A DNA stretch of 64,000 nucleotides, taken from NCBI GenBank assembly GCA_032622095.1, contig CP136069.1:181899122-181963121 (forward strand), given 5' to 3'. The position numbers were made by a program, and so were the translations under genes. Under the pieces are notes generated by a model. The model was not told the origin of the DNA. It did no database searches and worked only from the letters and a program-made list of their open reading frames with translations. Shown here in pieces: positions 23,559 through 34,679 of this stretch. How positions within the stretch are numbered: the stretch's first letter is position 1; the number at the start of each line of letters is the position of its first letter. The stretch comes from Siphonodentalium dalli (taxonomy: Eukaryota; Mollusca; Scaphopoda; Gadilida; Siphonodentaliidae).

Positions 23559-24196
23559 CCAATCAAACTGTCAGAAAGAAACGCCCAACCGTCAACAAAT
23601 TTGGGTGTTTTTGAGTGCGACTATACTCTTAATTATAATAACATTTCCAAAATCTTCATGAATTCCAGGATGGGAAAGTCGTCATTTTTCAGACGTAAGT
23701 CGGGATTTTTTTACTCTGTGCCAATGAATTCTCTTATATATGCGAGTCGACCATAGGTCGCCTCGCATATATAAGAGAATGCATTGGCCTAACAATTTTT
23801 TACAATTTTAATAATTTTTTCTTTAACAATTTTATAATTTCACCCATACAGAGCCCCAGACCAACATGAGCAGACGACACTCTTCTATATGCTTCTATAT
23901 ATGTGTGGGGCTCCCTGCAGGGTAATGGATGTTTTTTATTTTATGTCCTAAAAATGTAAGAAACATTTATTTAAAAAAAATGATAAAAAATTGTTAGGCC
24001 AAAGCATTCTCTTATATATGCGAGGCGACCTATGATCGACTCGCGTATATAAGAGAATGCATTGACAATCAAACTGTCAGAAAGAAACGCCCAACTGTGA
24101 ACAAATTTGGGTGTTTTTGAGTGTGACTATACTCATATAATAACATTTCCAAAATCGTCATGAATTCCAGGATGGGAAAGTCGTCATTTTTCTATC
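23559..24196. repeat. About 135-bp direct repeats flanking another double-hairpin module
   Basis: 23559–23694 and 24065–24196 are near-identical (AATCAAACTGTCAGAAAGAA to ATGGGAAAGTCGTCATTTTT). Between them (23695–24064) sits the double-hairpin module plus the inner part of the 22061 element, with its outer repeat lost (AAGTCGGGATTTTTTTAC remains on the left only). This could be a duplication that captured the element, or recombination at the insertion site. Confidence 0.7.
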
Positions 24197-24745
24197 AAAA
24201 CACTGGAATATGTACAAAAATTGTGAAAATTAACATTTTGTTAATAAACACATCTGCCAACCATAAACGTTGAGTTGAGTTCCCTGACTGAAAATTTGAC
24301 CCAATAATAACATATCCAAAATGTCCATGCGTTTCACGAAGGTAAAGTCGTAAATTTTGGATAAAAAATGAAAAGATTATGTAAGAACATTATGAAAATT
24401 GGAATTTTAGTCGACGAACCAGGTCGGCCAACTTTCATCCCCCCAGACCGGGACCCCAGTATTAAACTTGATTCATTTTTTGTGTTCGTAGGGATGTCTG
24501 TTCAAACTATTTTGACGCTAACATGTGGCCGTCTATGTGCGTGTTAATGTGACAGAAACCAGCAACACAAACGCAGTATTCTTGTTGCCATAGCATATGT
24601 GTGCCATTTCGTGCATAACTTAACTCTAAAGCTATGAAATGGCGAATCATAATCCGTTATGACAAGTCATATCCCAAGGATTTGACAATTCGTTCAGTCG
24701 GAAATGAACAATTCAAGCGTTTTTTGGTTTAATTTTTTTTACTAA
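24197..24745. other. Intergenic sequence, nothing recognised
   Basis: AT-rich, no ORF or repeat noticed. Confidence 0.4.
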
Positions 24746-26420
24746 ATGTATAGCCAATATAGTCATATATGCACCATACGAGTTCCAAAGCCACCAACTA
24801 GTTTCATAATACACCATATGAGTGCCCCAAACCACCTAACCAGTGTACCAAAACATATACAGAGTTATAAAACCCACCTAATATCCAAAAACCAACAAGT
24901 CAGTATCCCAATCCATACGACGGGCGACATAATCCAAATATTGTCCCAACCATCAAAGGGGTGTCCCAATTAACCAAAACGAACTTGTTTTCCAACTCAC
25001 ACACATAAAGTGTCACAAACCACCAACTTAGTGTCTAAATCGACCTGTTTAGGGATCGAATCCATTCAACGAATGTTTCCAAACCACACCGGTAGTGCTC
25101 CGGACTTTGCAACAGATGTTCTAAACCACACAGGTGTGTCTCAAACCATCCGTCAGGTGTCCAACACTATATAATGAGCGTCTATAACCATACAATTAGA
25201 AAAACTAACCATACAACGAGCACCCATAGAGTGTGTCAAACCACTCAATCGGTGACCCAAACATACCAAGGTAACCAACCATCCATTTGGTGTCCGAAAC
25301 CTCACGAGTGGCAGGCATCCAATATGTACACCATGCCACACAACTAGTATCCCAAGACATGTCATTGCATGGAAGCATTACCGCGAGCTGTTGCCACTAT
25401 GGGTGAAGGGTGTTATGTTGTTATAATGTCATACAACATCCAAATGTCGTCTCAATCCATTCAACTATAGTGTCCCAAAACGGCCCAATCAGTGACCAAA
25501 TCGGTCACGCAGTGTCCCTATGCACATAACCAGTGTCTAAGATCTATGGCGAGTGTCAGAAACGACTCATTGTGAACAAACCATCCAACTGGTGCCCTAA
25601 CCCATCCAACTCAAGTCACAAATCACCCAACGGGTGACCCAACCCATTAAACTAACATCCCAATCAATCCAATGAGTTCCCAGTCTTTCCAACTGGACAG
25701 GTGTTACAAACCAATTACCAACTGTCATCTCAATACATCTACAATAGTGTACAAGACACTCCATCGAGTATTTCAGACGATCAAGTGAGTTTTCAAACCA
25801 TCCAATGAGTTTACCAGAACATGGTTTTATATAAGTGATGGATTGTTTTGTACACTAGTTTTGGGACAATTAGATGATGTGGGACATTTAGTGGGTGGTT
25901 TGAGATACTAGTTGGACGTTTTAAACACTCATGTTGGTTTGAGACAATCATCGTGTGGATTGGGACACTCAATGGATGATCACGGGCACTCATATGTTGG
26001 TTTGTACACCCAATGGATGGTTTGTGGTACACACTTGATGGTTTGAGATACCCATTTGTGTGATTTGGGACACCACGCCATGAATTAGGACACTCGATGG
26101 GTGACATGTGACAGTTGTTCGATGGTTTGGAACACACGTTGGACTGGGTTGGGCACAATTTTGATGGTTTGTGACACCATTGGAGTGGACTGTGCAACAT
26201 ATTATGTGTTTTTTGGGACACTAGTTGGCTAATTTGGGACGCCATTTCTATGGATTGGGACACTCACCGATTAATTTGGTATAGTATTAAGAGGGTGGTT
26301 GAGACACCCGTTGCATGGTTTTACGCCCCTAATATGGTTTGGGACACCCCCTAAGTGTTATTGGACACCAATTGGATGTATTTCGATACTAGTTTGGTTG
26401 CTGTTGACACTCATCAAATT
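24746..26420. repeat. Degenerate minisatellite domain whose orientation inverts near 25813
   Basis: From about 24770 to 25810 the plus strand repeats variants of CCAAACCATCCAACTAGTGT every 22–30 bp. From about 25820 to 26420 it reads the complement, variants of ACACTAGTTGGATGGTTTGG. Individual units differ a lot, so the repeat is old. The overall shape is a very large imperfect inverted repeat. ORFs here are rich in Pro/Ser/His/Asn or their complements and are not genes. Confidence 0.7.
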
Positions 26421-28107
26421 ATATTCGATAGTTACAAATAAATGACAAAACTTAATTTTTGACTTTCGATCGCAATTTTCGCCGCCATTTTGGAAAACTG
26501 TAGGGAGATATTCTCGAAATATTCCTCACTATTAGATTAGGATGCGACATCATTTGCTATGGTTACTATTATTACATAAAAATTTGTCGTCTAAATGGAA
26601 ACAATTTGGTGAACTTTAGCGAAAATTGTCAAATTGTTCTACTTTCGGTAGCCATTTTGTTCCTATTTTGGGAAGTGATGTCCTCATTTTTGCTAAAATG
26701 GGCACTAGTGGTTCATATCTGACATCTAATGAGTATTCAGTACACTGGTGTGTTCAATTTGCTGTTATTCTGGGCATTAAAATAATAATTGATTTTTCTT
26801 CGAAATTTAGTACATCTATTTCGAATTTGAGGGACACTGATGGGCCCAAGTTCTCAATCCTCGTGATATGGCTTACAATTATCAGACATTGATTTAAACT
26901 GGTATTTGGTGTCAGATATGGCCATTTAGACCAAATTTCTTATAAATAAAAACGATAGTGGTGAAATTTAGCGAAAGTTGTCAAATGTTACCAATTTCGC
27001 TCTCCATTTATTCCGCCATTTTGACAATAGAATTGTACACGAAATAACATACGTCTGTCATGAGAACAATAGTAATTTGTTTATGTTGCATGTTCCTACC
27101 ATCTGTATAACTTTAATTTAAATGCCATTCAAGTGTATATTTCATAATTAACTGAAAATCATACATGAAAACCACAAATAGAACCTTTTTTTCCAAAATG
27201 CTCGAGAAAATATTCCCCAAAGCGGATTTTACCGGATTTTGGATATGTTGTTCCCCAGATTCTACACAACAAAATGACATAAAAATAGCTTGTCAACAAT
27301 TTGTTCTAGGTCCAATGCTTCAACGACCAGACTAATATTGATATACCACCTTCATAATTATGCTCTTCATAATTATGACAATTATTGTCCATGGCCACAG
27401 CCACTTTCCAGCAGTTTAAAATGTTCTTCATTTCTACCATGGTGGGAGTTGACTACCGCGAAACGCTCTTCTCTGTCCAATGTCGTGCAAATGACTGTCT
27501 ATTTTATTCGGGACCAAAACACAGTTGCATTTGTTATGACTGCAAATTTACAATGCGTTTATCTGACACATAGCTTGGTAGCCCAAGAATTTATCGACCA
27601 ATGTTTCAGCTGTTGAACTTGTTTCACGTAATTATTTAGCTTTTGTTCAGTATTTATCCTAAGTAATATGTGTCTTAGTGCCGCCATTATAACGCCACAA
27701 AATAATATGAATGGAACTTTAGTTTTGTTTAAAAATCCAGAAACTTATTTAATTTTAACGCTGGAGTTTTATCACGAATATTGGATTACAGTTCAAACTA
27801 ACACAACACAAAATGAGACAAGACCAGAACAACTGGAACAAAATTAGCTTAAAATACTCGCAAATAAATTTGGCGAAATAACTAATGTTTTAAAACAGAT
27901 CTGTTGCACTGAAATGTCCACCTGATGCTGCGTCAGGCATAGCATTTCCAACTGTTGAAAATTTGAATTTGAAAGTCATGTTTCTACCCCCTGTCCATAC
28001 GTCCCTATCCAGTTGGTAGCACATCATATAGCATATTTCGTGATGTGCAGCTCATGAGCACGTAATCACGCCGCGGTCATCGATAAGGCTGGACAGCAGT
28101 GACTTCG
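26421..28107. repeat. Intergenic region with CGCCATTTTG-type and inverted dispersed repeats
   Basis: 26470–26500, 26640–26660 and 26990–27020 carry GCCATTTTG-type motifs with GAAATTTAGCGAAAGTTGTC, as at 42400 and 8290. 27216–27310 is an inverted copy of 23113–23195. ORFs at 27290–27616 show no domain. Nothing else is supported. Confidence 0.4.
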
Positions 28108-28109
28108 TT

Positions 28110-28277
28110 ATGGACACGTAACCACAACGCGGTCATCAATAAGGCCGGACAACAGTGACTTCGCTATGGTGTTTTTCATGTTTTCCGTTATTTCTTCTTG
28201 GACCACGTCGTTTTGGCATTTCCCGTGAAAATAAAAATGTTTTTCTGGAAGGTGTCGACGAAATCGTAACTGTGAAT
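28110..28277 (-). CDS. HYR/CCP extracellular protein, module exon after the CCPs (3' partial)
   Basis: Minus-strand exon after acceptor TTGTTCTTCAG. The two leading bases fit the one-base end of the exon at 30019. It encodes FRRHLPEKHFYFHGKCQND and VVQEEITENMKNTIAKSLL. This resembles the short 'F-Y-x-G-x-C-x-N ... I-x-E-N' module that follows CCP repeats in invertebrate HYR/sushi proteins; that match is from memory of the family and moderate only. The frame reaches TAA at 28108–28110. A 56-bp tandem duplication (about 28055–28110 and 28111–28166) covers the exon end, so either this stop is secondary or the true donor was lost. Confidence 0.5.
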
Positions 28278-30018
28278 CTGAAGAACAATAAGACAAGATA
28301 AATGCATCAACTTAAATTATGTTTAGAAGATCATTAATACTACATATACCCTTTGATATTTTATGATACATTGATATTACACATATCGCATAGTATATAC
28401 TATTAAGTTATTAAATAGAGGAAGGACCATATAATATAGGCACGCCTTATTTATCCAATCGAACTACATGGGGGTACGGTGCGGCGTTCGTTACAGAATA
28501 TTCATATTTGTTCAAATCACCATCAACAGAGGGAATATTAAAATATATATAGTTTTGTTCATATGCCAAACATAATCAGCGCGTAAATAGTATATTGTCG
28601 TCAAGACAGACGATGGTGTACATAAACAAGAGCCTGATTGTGTTACAGAAGTTTTGGTTATGTTTACATAACTCAGCAAAATTCTATTGGTTAATCACAC
28701 ACAAACGATATAAATGCTCTTTATTATTTCCATATCAGGAAAACATAAACAAATAACGCTCTTTATGTTTACCATATCCGGATCTAAACAAAAGCCAGGT
28801 TTTGTAACGTTTTTTGCTTTTGTTTACATAACAAACGAAAAATATTTTACAATAACATACAGTTTATGCCATATTTCTCATTGGTATAAGAACAAGGTAT
28901 GTCTATGTTTTACGTATGTTTGTCTGGACGTCTGTCGGGACGTCCGTCCGTTGCAATTTTGTCCGAGTTTTTATTCCTACATTGTTTGGTCAATGTTTGG
29001 GAACTTGGCACATGTAGTTAGTACCATGGGATCCTGTGCACCTGCGATTATGAGGTCTGTTCGACTCTTTGCGGTGGAGTTATCCCCATTTTTCGACTTA
29101 GAAAATTGTCAATACGGGGATATGCCTTAGTCCCCCTGGGACAGGCCCATCTATAGTTTGCGTAGGAATTTTGCTACGTCAACATTGACGTCGCGGAACG
29201 TCACTATAATATTTCCAACTGAAAATTCACTTGTTTGTTAACTATTTCAATAACAAGACCTTTACCAGTATGCCAAGTAAGAGTGCCTCATGAGTACGGT
29301 ACGATGGGAGTACCAATAATTAGGAATACAAATATTATACGGATGGCATTAACACCATAATGCAATGAATATAACGCTGTCATCGGGATGTTCGTGTATT
29401 ATTTTCAGGCAAATGTATAAAATAAAATGTTACATCTATTTATACTTGTCCCAGAATGTATTTGTTTTATTCTATAGTCAGCGGGTGGCTTGAGTTAGCT
29501 CAGTCTCAACATATATTTTTAAACGATGTGTGATAAATGTTACCCAATCCACATCCGTTAATTAGTTGTGGTTACGTCGAGTAAACGGGGGAATTTGTAA
29601 CTTAATAATTTAAGACTGCAGTCACAAACTAGTTTTTATTAAAAATTCAATTTGATTTATATGATAACCAGGAACGTTTTCAGCTGACATCTCGACTCAT
29701 ATAAATTAGTTTTAAATATATTATCGGTATTGGATCGCTGTTGTTACCGGGAATTTATTGAAATTGCGGTACAGTCTCCCGTGTTCTATGTTGGACACAA
29801 TAAAGGTCTATTGTCCATACACATAATGATGTGAACGGTCAAATGGTTTTACATCTATAGCAATAGAGTCGCCAAGACTAGTCATACACAATTAATGTTG
29901 TGTATTGTGTGAGCTTTCTTTGTGTGAGTGCATGTGACTCTGTCCATAAACCTCTGTTTGGTTCCCGACGTGCAGATGTCAGAGAATAATCGATAATACA
30001 AAGGTCAGTAAAACTCAC
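28278..30018. repeat. Intron of the HYR/CCP gene with a dispersed repeat at about 28906–29115
   Basis: 28906–29115 (GTCCGTTGCAATTTTGTCCG, then TTATCCCCATTTTTCGACTT) is the reverse complement of the family also found at 49741–50000, 50690–50945 and 58560–58770. It explains the 138-codon plus ORF at 28714–29130. GTTACCGGGAATTTATTGAA near 29750 has a relative near 37050. The rest is plain AT-rich intron. Confidence 0.5.
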
Positions 30019-30207
30019 GTTCACAGGGATAGGCTCTCTGTAGATTCATCCACCGAGAGGAAGTACATATTAGAAGCACCTCATGCACATCACCGTATTG
30101 CTCATCGCTATCGAACTGTTCCCCGCACTGGATCTGGCATACAACTTTGTCCGCACTACAAGCAATGGCGCCATTAGTCGGTGGCACGATATCCGGGCAA
30201 GGGTTAC
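30019..30207 (-). CDS. HYR/CCP extracellular protein, second CCP/sushi exon
   Basis: Minus-strand, phase 1-1 exon between TTTCACAG and C|GTGAGT. Encodes one complement-control-protein (sushi) module: CPDIVPPTNGAIACSADKVV, then CQIQC and a C-terminal LLICTSSRWMNLQRAYPC. The pattern of P-x-NG after the first Cys, paired central Cys and a Trp before the last Cys is the sushi signature, a small adhesive or recognition beta-domain. The leading GT completes the Cys codon of the preceding exon (EPE-C), so the two CCP modules abut directly. Confidence 0.85.
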
Positions 30208-30236
30208 CTGTGAAAGCAAATATCAAAATTCAACGA

Positions 30237-30320
30237 TTGAGTGACGTATGCTAGAGTGACGTGTGTTGAGTGGCGTGTATTGAGTGACGTGTGTTGATTG
30301 ACGTATGTTGGGTGACTGCG
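30237..30320. repeat. Short tandem repeat (GAGTGACGTGTGTT)n
   Basis: Five to six degenerate copies of a 15–16-bp unit just upstream (gene sense) of the CCP exon, in the intron. Confidence 0.6.
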
Positions 30321-30665
30321 ATATCGAGCCAAGTCTGAGTGAACCCAGACAACTTAATAGCCACGAGCTCGATATTCTTAATCAATCCGATATCATCTGT
30401 ATTACCACCGCGACAAGGGCTTTCCGTGGTATGACTTAACCCCAACATATCGCGTGACTAACTTCCGCTGCATCCTGCCGCGATGTGTTGGGTTGCACTG
30501 ATGATACTATTTTAACCCGTTATATACTGATTCTCCCATTCAGTTAAAAATTATACATTGGAACGGTCTAGTATTCATTTTGTTTTTGGACGGGTGTTCA
30601 TGTGATAACTGCAGACGACAGATAGAAAATAAATACTGCATAATAACTCATATTCATTGTTTTCA

Positions 30666-30713
30666 GATAATAAGTTCAACAAACGAACAATGTCGTTTGT
30701 TGAACTTATTATA
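30666..30713. repeat. Hairpin, 20-bp arms
   Basis: ATAATAAGTTCAACAAACGA and its reverse complement are separated by six bases (ACAATG). The arms are perfect. It lies in the intron between the two CCP exons. Confidence 0.8.
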
Positions 30714-31050
30714 TGAACATTTCCTAAGTGAACTACTCGTCAATGAGTGTTTAAATTAGTACACACATGGTTAAACTAATTATTCACATGTGTTCCAGAC
30801 CGCCAAGTGCATGTAAATCACACATAAATGTGGAAGAATACGTATTAATTAATTCCACGTGAATCCCACGTATATGTCAATTTTAGGGAAATTTACGTGA
30901 CCCGTATATTATATGCCGTAAATCTAGACATTTAATGGAGAATACGTGACGTTTACGTAATTGAATTCCAAATTTCGTGCAGTGTGGGTTGTTGCTTGAA
31001 ACGAAAAAAAAACGCGATGTTGTCTGATCTAAGGTTGGTTACAGACTTAC

Positions 31051-31254
31051 ATTCGGGCTCCCCCGCAGCACCCTTCTCCCAGCTTCCAACAGAGGTTTCA
31101 GGCGACGCACGCTCACAGACTATTACGCTACTGCCTTCCAGTGCCATTCCCGAATTGCACGTCAGATTGCAGCTCGTACCGAAAACATATTCGTTGTCAG
31201 TGCAGTCCAGTTCGAGATGTATATCTTTCAACATAGGGGCGGAACATGTAATAA
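31051..31254 (-). CDS. HYR/CCP extracellular protein, first CCP/sushi exon
   Basis: Minus-strand, phase 1-1 exon between TATTATTACAG and T|GTAAGT. Encodes VITCSAPMLKDIHLELDC, YVFGTSCNLTCNSGMALEGS and a tail with SWEKGAAGEPEC. A sushi fold is indicated by the VFGTSC-x3-C-x-x-GM segment, the VIVCE strand and GSW before the last Cys. Joins in frame to the HYR exon (G + TT) on one side and the second CCP exon on the other. The plus-strand ORF at 30984–31268 is its antisense shadow. Confidence 0.88.
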
Positions 31255-31420
31255 CTGTAATAATATAACGAACTGCAGCGTCAAACTGTCATCAAAACAA
31301 ATTCTTCAAATACACGTTAAGAATAACTTTTGTTGATCGAGGCTCTTCTAAGAAAGCGATTAGCAATAAGCTTGGCTCATCCAAAATTACCAATGCCCTT
31401 TCGCATTATATATAAAACTA

Positions 31421-32193
31421 GAAGGTGACCCGACTTCGTCCGGGCTTTGACCTTGAATTGACCATTTTGAAGGTCAAGGTCAGGTGGGGTCAAACACCAA
31501 CACCCCAAAAATGATGGAAATCGGCCCAGCGGATACCGGGAAATTGGCCCAGCGGATACCGAGATACCCTATGCATCAAATTTCGTCCGTAAAAATCCGC
31601 CAGTTTAACCCGATTTGATTTCCACTCAAGTATATAAACGCGCCTCATATACACACGCTCATTAATTATCAAGTTTCAACGTAAAGATAAATTACCATCG
31701 GTGCCCGAGATATCGCCAAGACGTCTGAAACAGTCAAGCGTTAACGTGATCTAACGTTACGACCTCTAACGGCGTCATAGAAGTTACGCATTGTTTTTAT
31801 CCTGATGGAAGATAGTACCACTTCTTCTTGATAATTGAGGCAGATGACTAAAACGGATACATACGCATTATATATCGTTGGAAAGAGGAAACACGAAAGA
31901 TTCTCACAGTGTCATTATTATGAATGGCATTTTATTATTCGCGCTGTTTCGAATCGATTTGTAAGCACCGAACTCAAATGAAAGTCCCGTAACACAGGGT
32001 AAAAACAGATTTGACCTCGGCACGTGAAAAGTTGACATCGGATCTGAAAATTAATATGCCACTTCCCGACCGATAGTACCCTCACATACGAAGTTTCATC
32101 GAAATCGGGAGGGCCGTTTTCGAGTTCATCGCGAACACATACACACACACAGACAGATACACCACACACAGACAGATCTTCCAAAATATATAA
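31421..32193 (-). repeat. Dispersed repeat block, inverted copy of 2793–3772
   Basis: Begins CTAGAAGGTGACCCGACTTC and ends in (AC)n CAGATCTTCCAAAATATA. Both ends match the reverse complement of the 2793–3772 block, including the tandem CCAGCGGATACCG motif and CAAGTTTCAACGTAAAGATA. Shorter than the other copy (about 773 versus 980 bp). It lies in the intron between the HYR and CCP exons. Confidence 0.65.
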
Positions 32194-32251
32194 TAGATAT
32201 CTAAAGACTGTACGAGCCGAGTCATGATTAACAGTCTGATTAGCAAAAGAT

Positions 32252-32779
32252 GAACTTGCAGAAATTTTTAAACAAGAACGACCAGATGTAATTTGTATTA
32301 CAGATCTTTTAAAAAACAAATACAAGTACGAAATTACCGCTGACGAGATACACATAAATAATTACGATGTTTTTAGGCGACATGTCTAAAATAGGCGTTC
32401 TAGTCTACACTCATATTTCAATTCAATCAAGTGGATATGATGTTTTTCAAGAACACAATTTTTCTGAAAATCAATGGTACACCGAGGATAGCAAAATAGT
32501 TTTGTTAGGATATATATTGGAGTCCGTCATCGACAGAAAAAAACAACAACAAAGACCTAGTTACATTGCTAGAAGCACTGAGAAAAGTCCGTCATGAATT
32601 GGTAGACTTCAATTAGCCTACCATTGTATGGGAATCCATCGACCCACAAAATGGCAATGACGAGGACGCTTTTGTTAAAACAATTATAAGAGATCAAATC
32701 CTACACCAACTGATAACAAAACAAACCAGACATCGCGGAAATGAAACACCAACACTCGATCTACGGAGTTTAACTGGGA
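32252..32779 (+). pseudogene. LINE endonuclease-domain fragment, frameshifted
   Basis: Three consecutive frame segments resemble the apurinic-type endonuclease of a non-LTR retrotransposon: AELxEIFKQERPDVICITD-type sequence from about 32252, KIGVLVYTHISIQSSG (from about 32388), then DLVTLLEALRKVRHELVDF and TIVWE, and finally AFVKTIIRDQILHQLITKQT with RHRGNETPTLDL. The expected order PDxIC-TE, G-V-x-x-Y, GDFN-like, F-x-x-x-I-x-D, R-x-x-x-PT-LDL is kept, but frames shift at least twice and a TAG interrupts. No RT domain follows, so this is a truncated, dead copy within an intron of the HYR/CCP gene and opposite to it. Confidence 0.6.
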
Positions 32780-33338
32780 GTTAATCCTGTCAGAAATTGT
32801 GAAAAGTACTGGGTAAAATGATGGGTGTATCAGCGATCTAATTAATAAATAAATACATCCCCATGACTAAATCTAGAAAGGAACACACACCAAGTAATAT
32901 TTTGATTTTTGGAACTTTGATTCTGCAAACCTGAAATATTTAGTATACACCAACAACCCCACTTTAGCTGTTTTAATACATTTAAAGTTATTCTGAAGGA
33001 AACAAAATAGCCTATTGTTTTTATCACCATTTATGTTGCTAAAGAAAGCAAATTTTCGGTCAAAGATATGTCAAGGTAGAAATTAATATCACTACTTTGT
33101 CTTGCTGTTAAGTTGAACGGTGCTTTAAAACAATACTGTCCCAACACAATATGTGCCTTTAAATATTTCCGAAAGTTAAATATTTCCGAAAGTCACTGGT
33201 AAGAAAGTAGGCCAGGTAATGGCAGAGTCCGCTCTTCCATGTACTGGGTCGAGAGCATGAGCGAATGCGTGTATTATGTCTTTTCTCTTTTGTTATTCTT
33301 TGGTTCACAATAAAAAAGAAAAGTAATAGTTGGATTAC
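32780..33338. other. Intron of the HYR/CCP gene, nothing recognised
   Basis: AAATATTTCCGAAAGT is duplicated near 33158–33193. No other feature. Confidence 0.4.
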
Positions 33339-33590
33339 CTAACACAGACACTGTGAATCTACATGGAATGGCGAAGTTTGCTGCTGCATCTACTGCGATG
33401 TACTCTATCACCGTCTCTCCTTCCTGTACGTATGATCCGGGTGCTGGTCCCTCTGATTGGCTGACATTCGGCGCGCCTGCACCGTCGTGTGCTTCCGGTA
33501 AAGTCCAAGATACTCGTGCGTGTCTGGTGTATCTTTCGGAATAGACGATTATGTGTGTTGGACATGTTGCGAATTCAGGACGTGTTGTGT
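33339..33590 (-). CDS. HYR/CCP extracellular protein, HYR-domain exon
   Basis: Minus-strand, phase 1-1 exon between TATTTCCAG and TTAG|GTAATC. Encodes a complete HYR (hyalin repeat) module: TTRPEFATCPTHIIV, ARVSWTLPEAHDGAGAPNVS, EGPAPGSYVQEGETVIEYIA and AANFAIPCRFTVSVL. The RPEFATCP start, V-x-W-x-x-P-x-A-x-D core, GxY-x-x-GET-x-I-x-Y and final C-x-F-x-V are diagnostic. HYR domains are immunoglobulin-like adhesion modules and often pair with CCPs in secreted proteins. Plus-strand ORF 33353–33544 and minus ORF 33359–33565 are out-of-frame shadows. Confidence 0.9.
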
Positions 33591-33785
33591 CTGGAAATAT
33601 AATCGGACCGTCTGACTCATTCTATTAAAATACATGCATGTGTATTCGTGTTCGTTACTTGTCAACTAATTCTGTCTGAACTTCAGTAATTTTGGCTGAC
33701 TCGATATTATATGCTATGTCCTTATCTTGGTTTTTATTTGTTTGACAGCGTAGAACAGTCACATCCACTTATGTCAGTAACTTAC

Positions 33786-34025
33786 AAGTCGGTTCGACAA
33801 GGCTGTGGTTGAGTGGCCTCTCGAGCAATACATCTACACTTGAATCACTATACAAAATATCAACCGTCGGAGCAGAGCCAATAGGTTATTCATCGGCAGG
33901 CGATACCGATACCATTGCCAGACACCCCTCCCCATTTGAATCGCCACAACCACCATTTGTACACACATCGATAATTTCTTCCAGCGTGACTATCAAGGGC
34001 GTCATCGGGCCAGTGGCCAAATTCT
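33786..34025 (-). pseudogene. HYR/CCP extracellular protein, candidate upstream exon with an in-frame stop
   Basis: A 240-bp interval bounded by GTATAGTAG and T|GTAAGT keeps the same phase 1-1 pattern as the exons below it and joins in frame to the HYR exon. It reads ENLATGPMTPLIVTLEEIID, VCTNGGCGDSNGEGCLAMVS, VSPADE, a TAA at 33886–33888, then PIGSAPTVDILYSDSSVDVL and LERPLNHSLVEPT. The composition is that of an extracellular domain, but I recognise no family. Because it is symmetric it could be skipped without frame loss. The stop means it is either a decayed exon, a sequencing error or not an exon. Confidence 0.4.
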
Positions 34026-34679
34026 CTACTATACCAAGTCAGATTAACCTTACAATCAAATATTTGAGACATATAGCTTTGGAATCTTCATTTCACATCT
34101 GTCTTAAATGTCCAAACATATACAGATATATAGGCATAGTTTTATCACCCCCCCTCATAATTGGTAATCCATAGACACATACTCTGAAAGATTTTATTCA
34201 ACATTTAATGCAAACAAAACAAAATTTCTCACCATGACCACGTGCAGATACATAATATATTGCCCAAACCCATGACAAAGTTCACCTGGCATCTGTTTAA
34301 TGTGGTGTGCTTGATAATAACTACCAAACTGATTGTACCCTAATTGAATGCAGAGCAGTAATACATAATGCGAGGGATCCCTGAACAAGTCTTTGAACTA
34401 ATTCGAATTACATATGTCATAGGGCTAGGATAGCGTTAGTGAATGAGTTTGATGGCCCCGTAACAAAAGCGGTCAGATTTCAATGACCACGTGTATATAA
34501 GACGAATACAGATAGTATAATGATAGCATTTTTACATTATATCATTATTATTATATCTTTATTTCCTCCAACACGATGACGATTTTTATAAAGAATCTAA
34601 CATATAATACATATTATCTCAAGTTGACAAAATACAATAACAATAAAGAACTAACTACATGTATGTACAATTGTGGATA
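34026..34679. other. Upstream flank of the HYR/CCP exons, nothing recognised
   Basis: AT-rich. No further minus-strand exon was identified; upstream exons of the HYR/CCP gene may be further along or too short to see. Confidence 0.35.

Noticed and set aside
28714-29130. 138-codon plus-strand ORF
   Set aside because: Explained by a copy of dispersed repeat D in an intron of the minus-strand gene.
30984-31268. Plus-strand ORF of 94 codons
   Set aside because: Antisense shadow of the first CCP exon, which has splice sites and the sushi pattern on the minus strand.
33353-33565. Plus- and minus-strand ORFs over the HYR exon
   Set aside because: Wrong frames; the HYR pattern is in another minus-strand frame bounded by splice sites.
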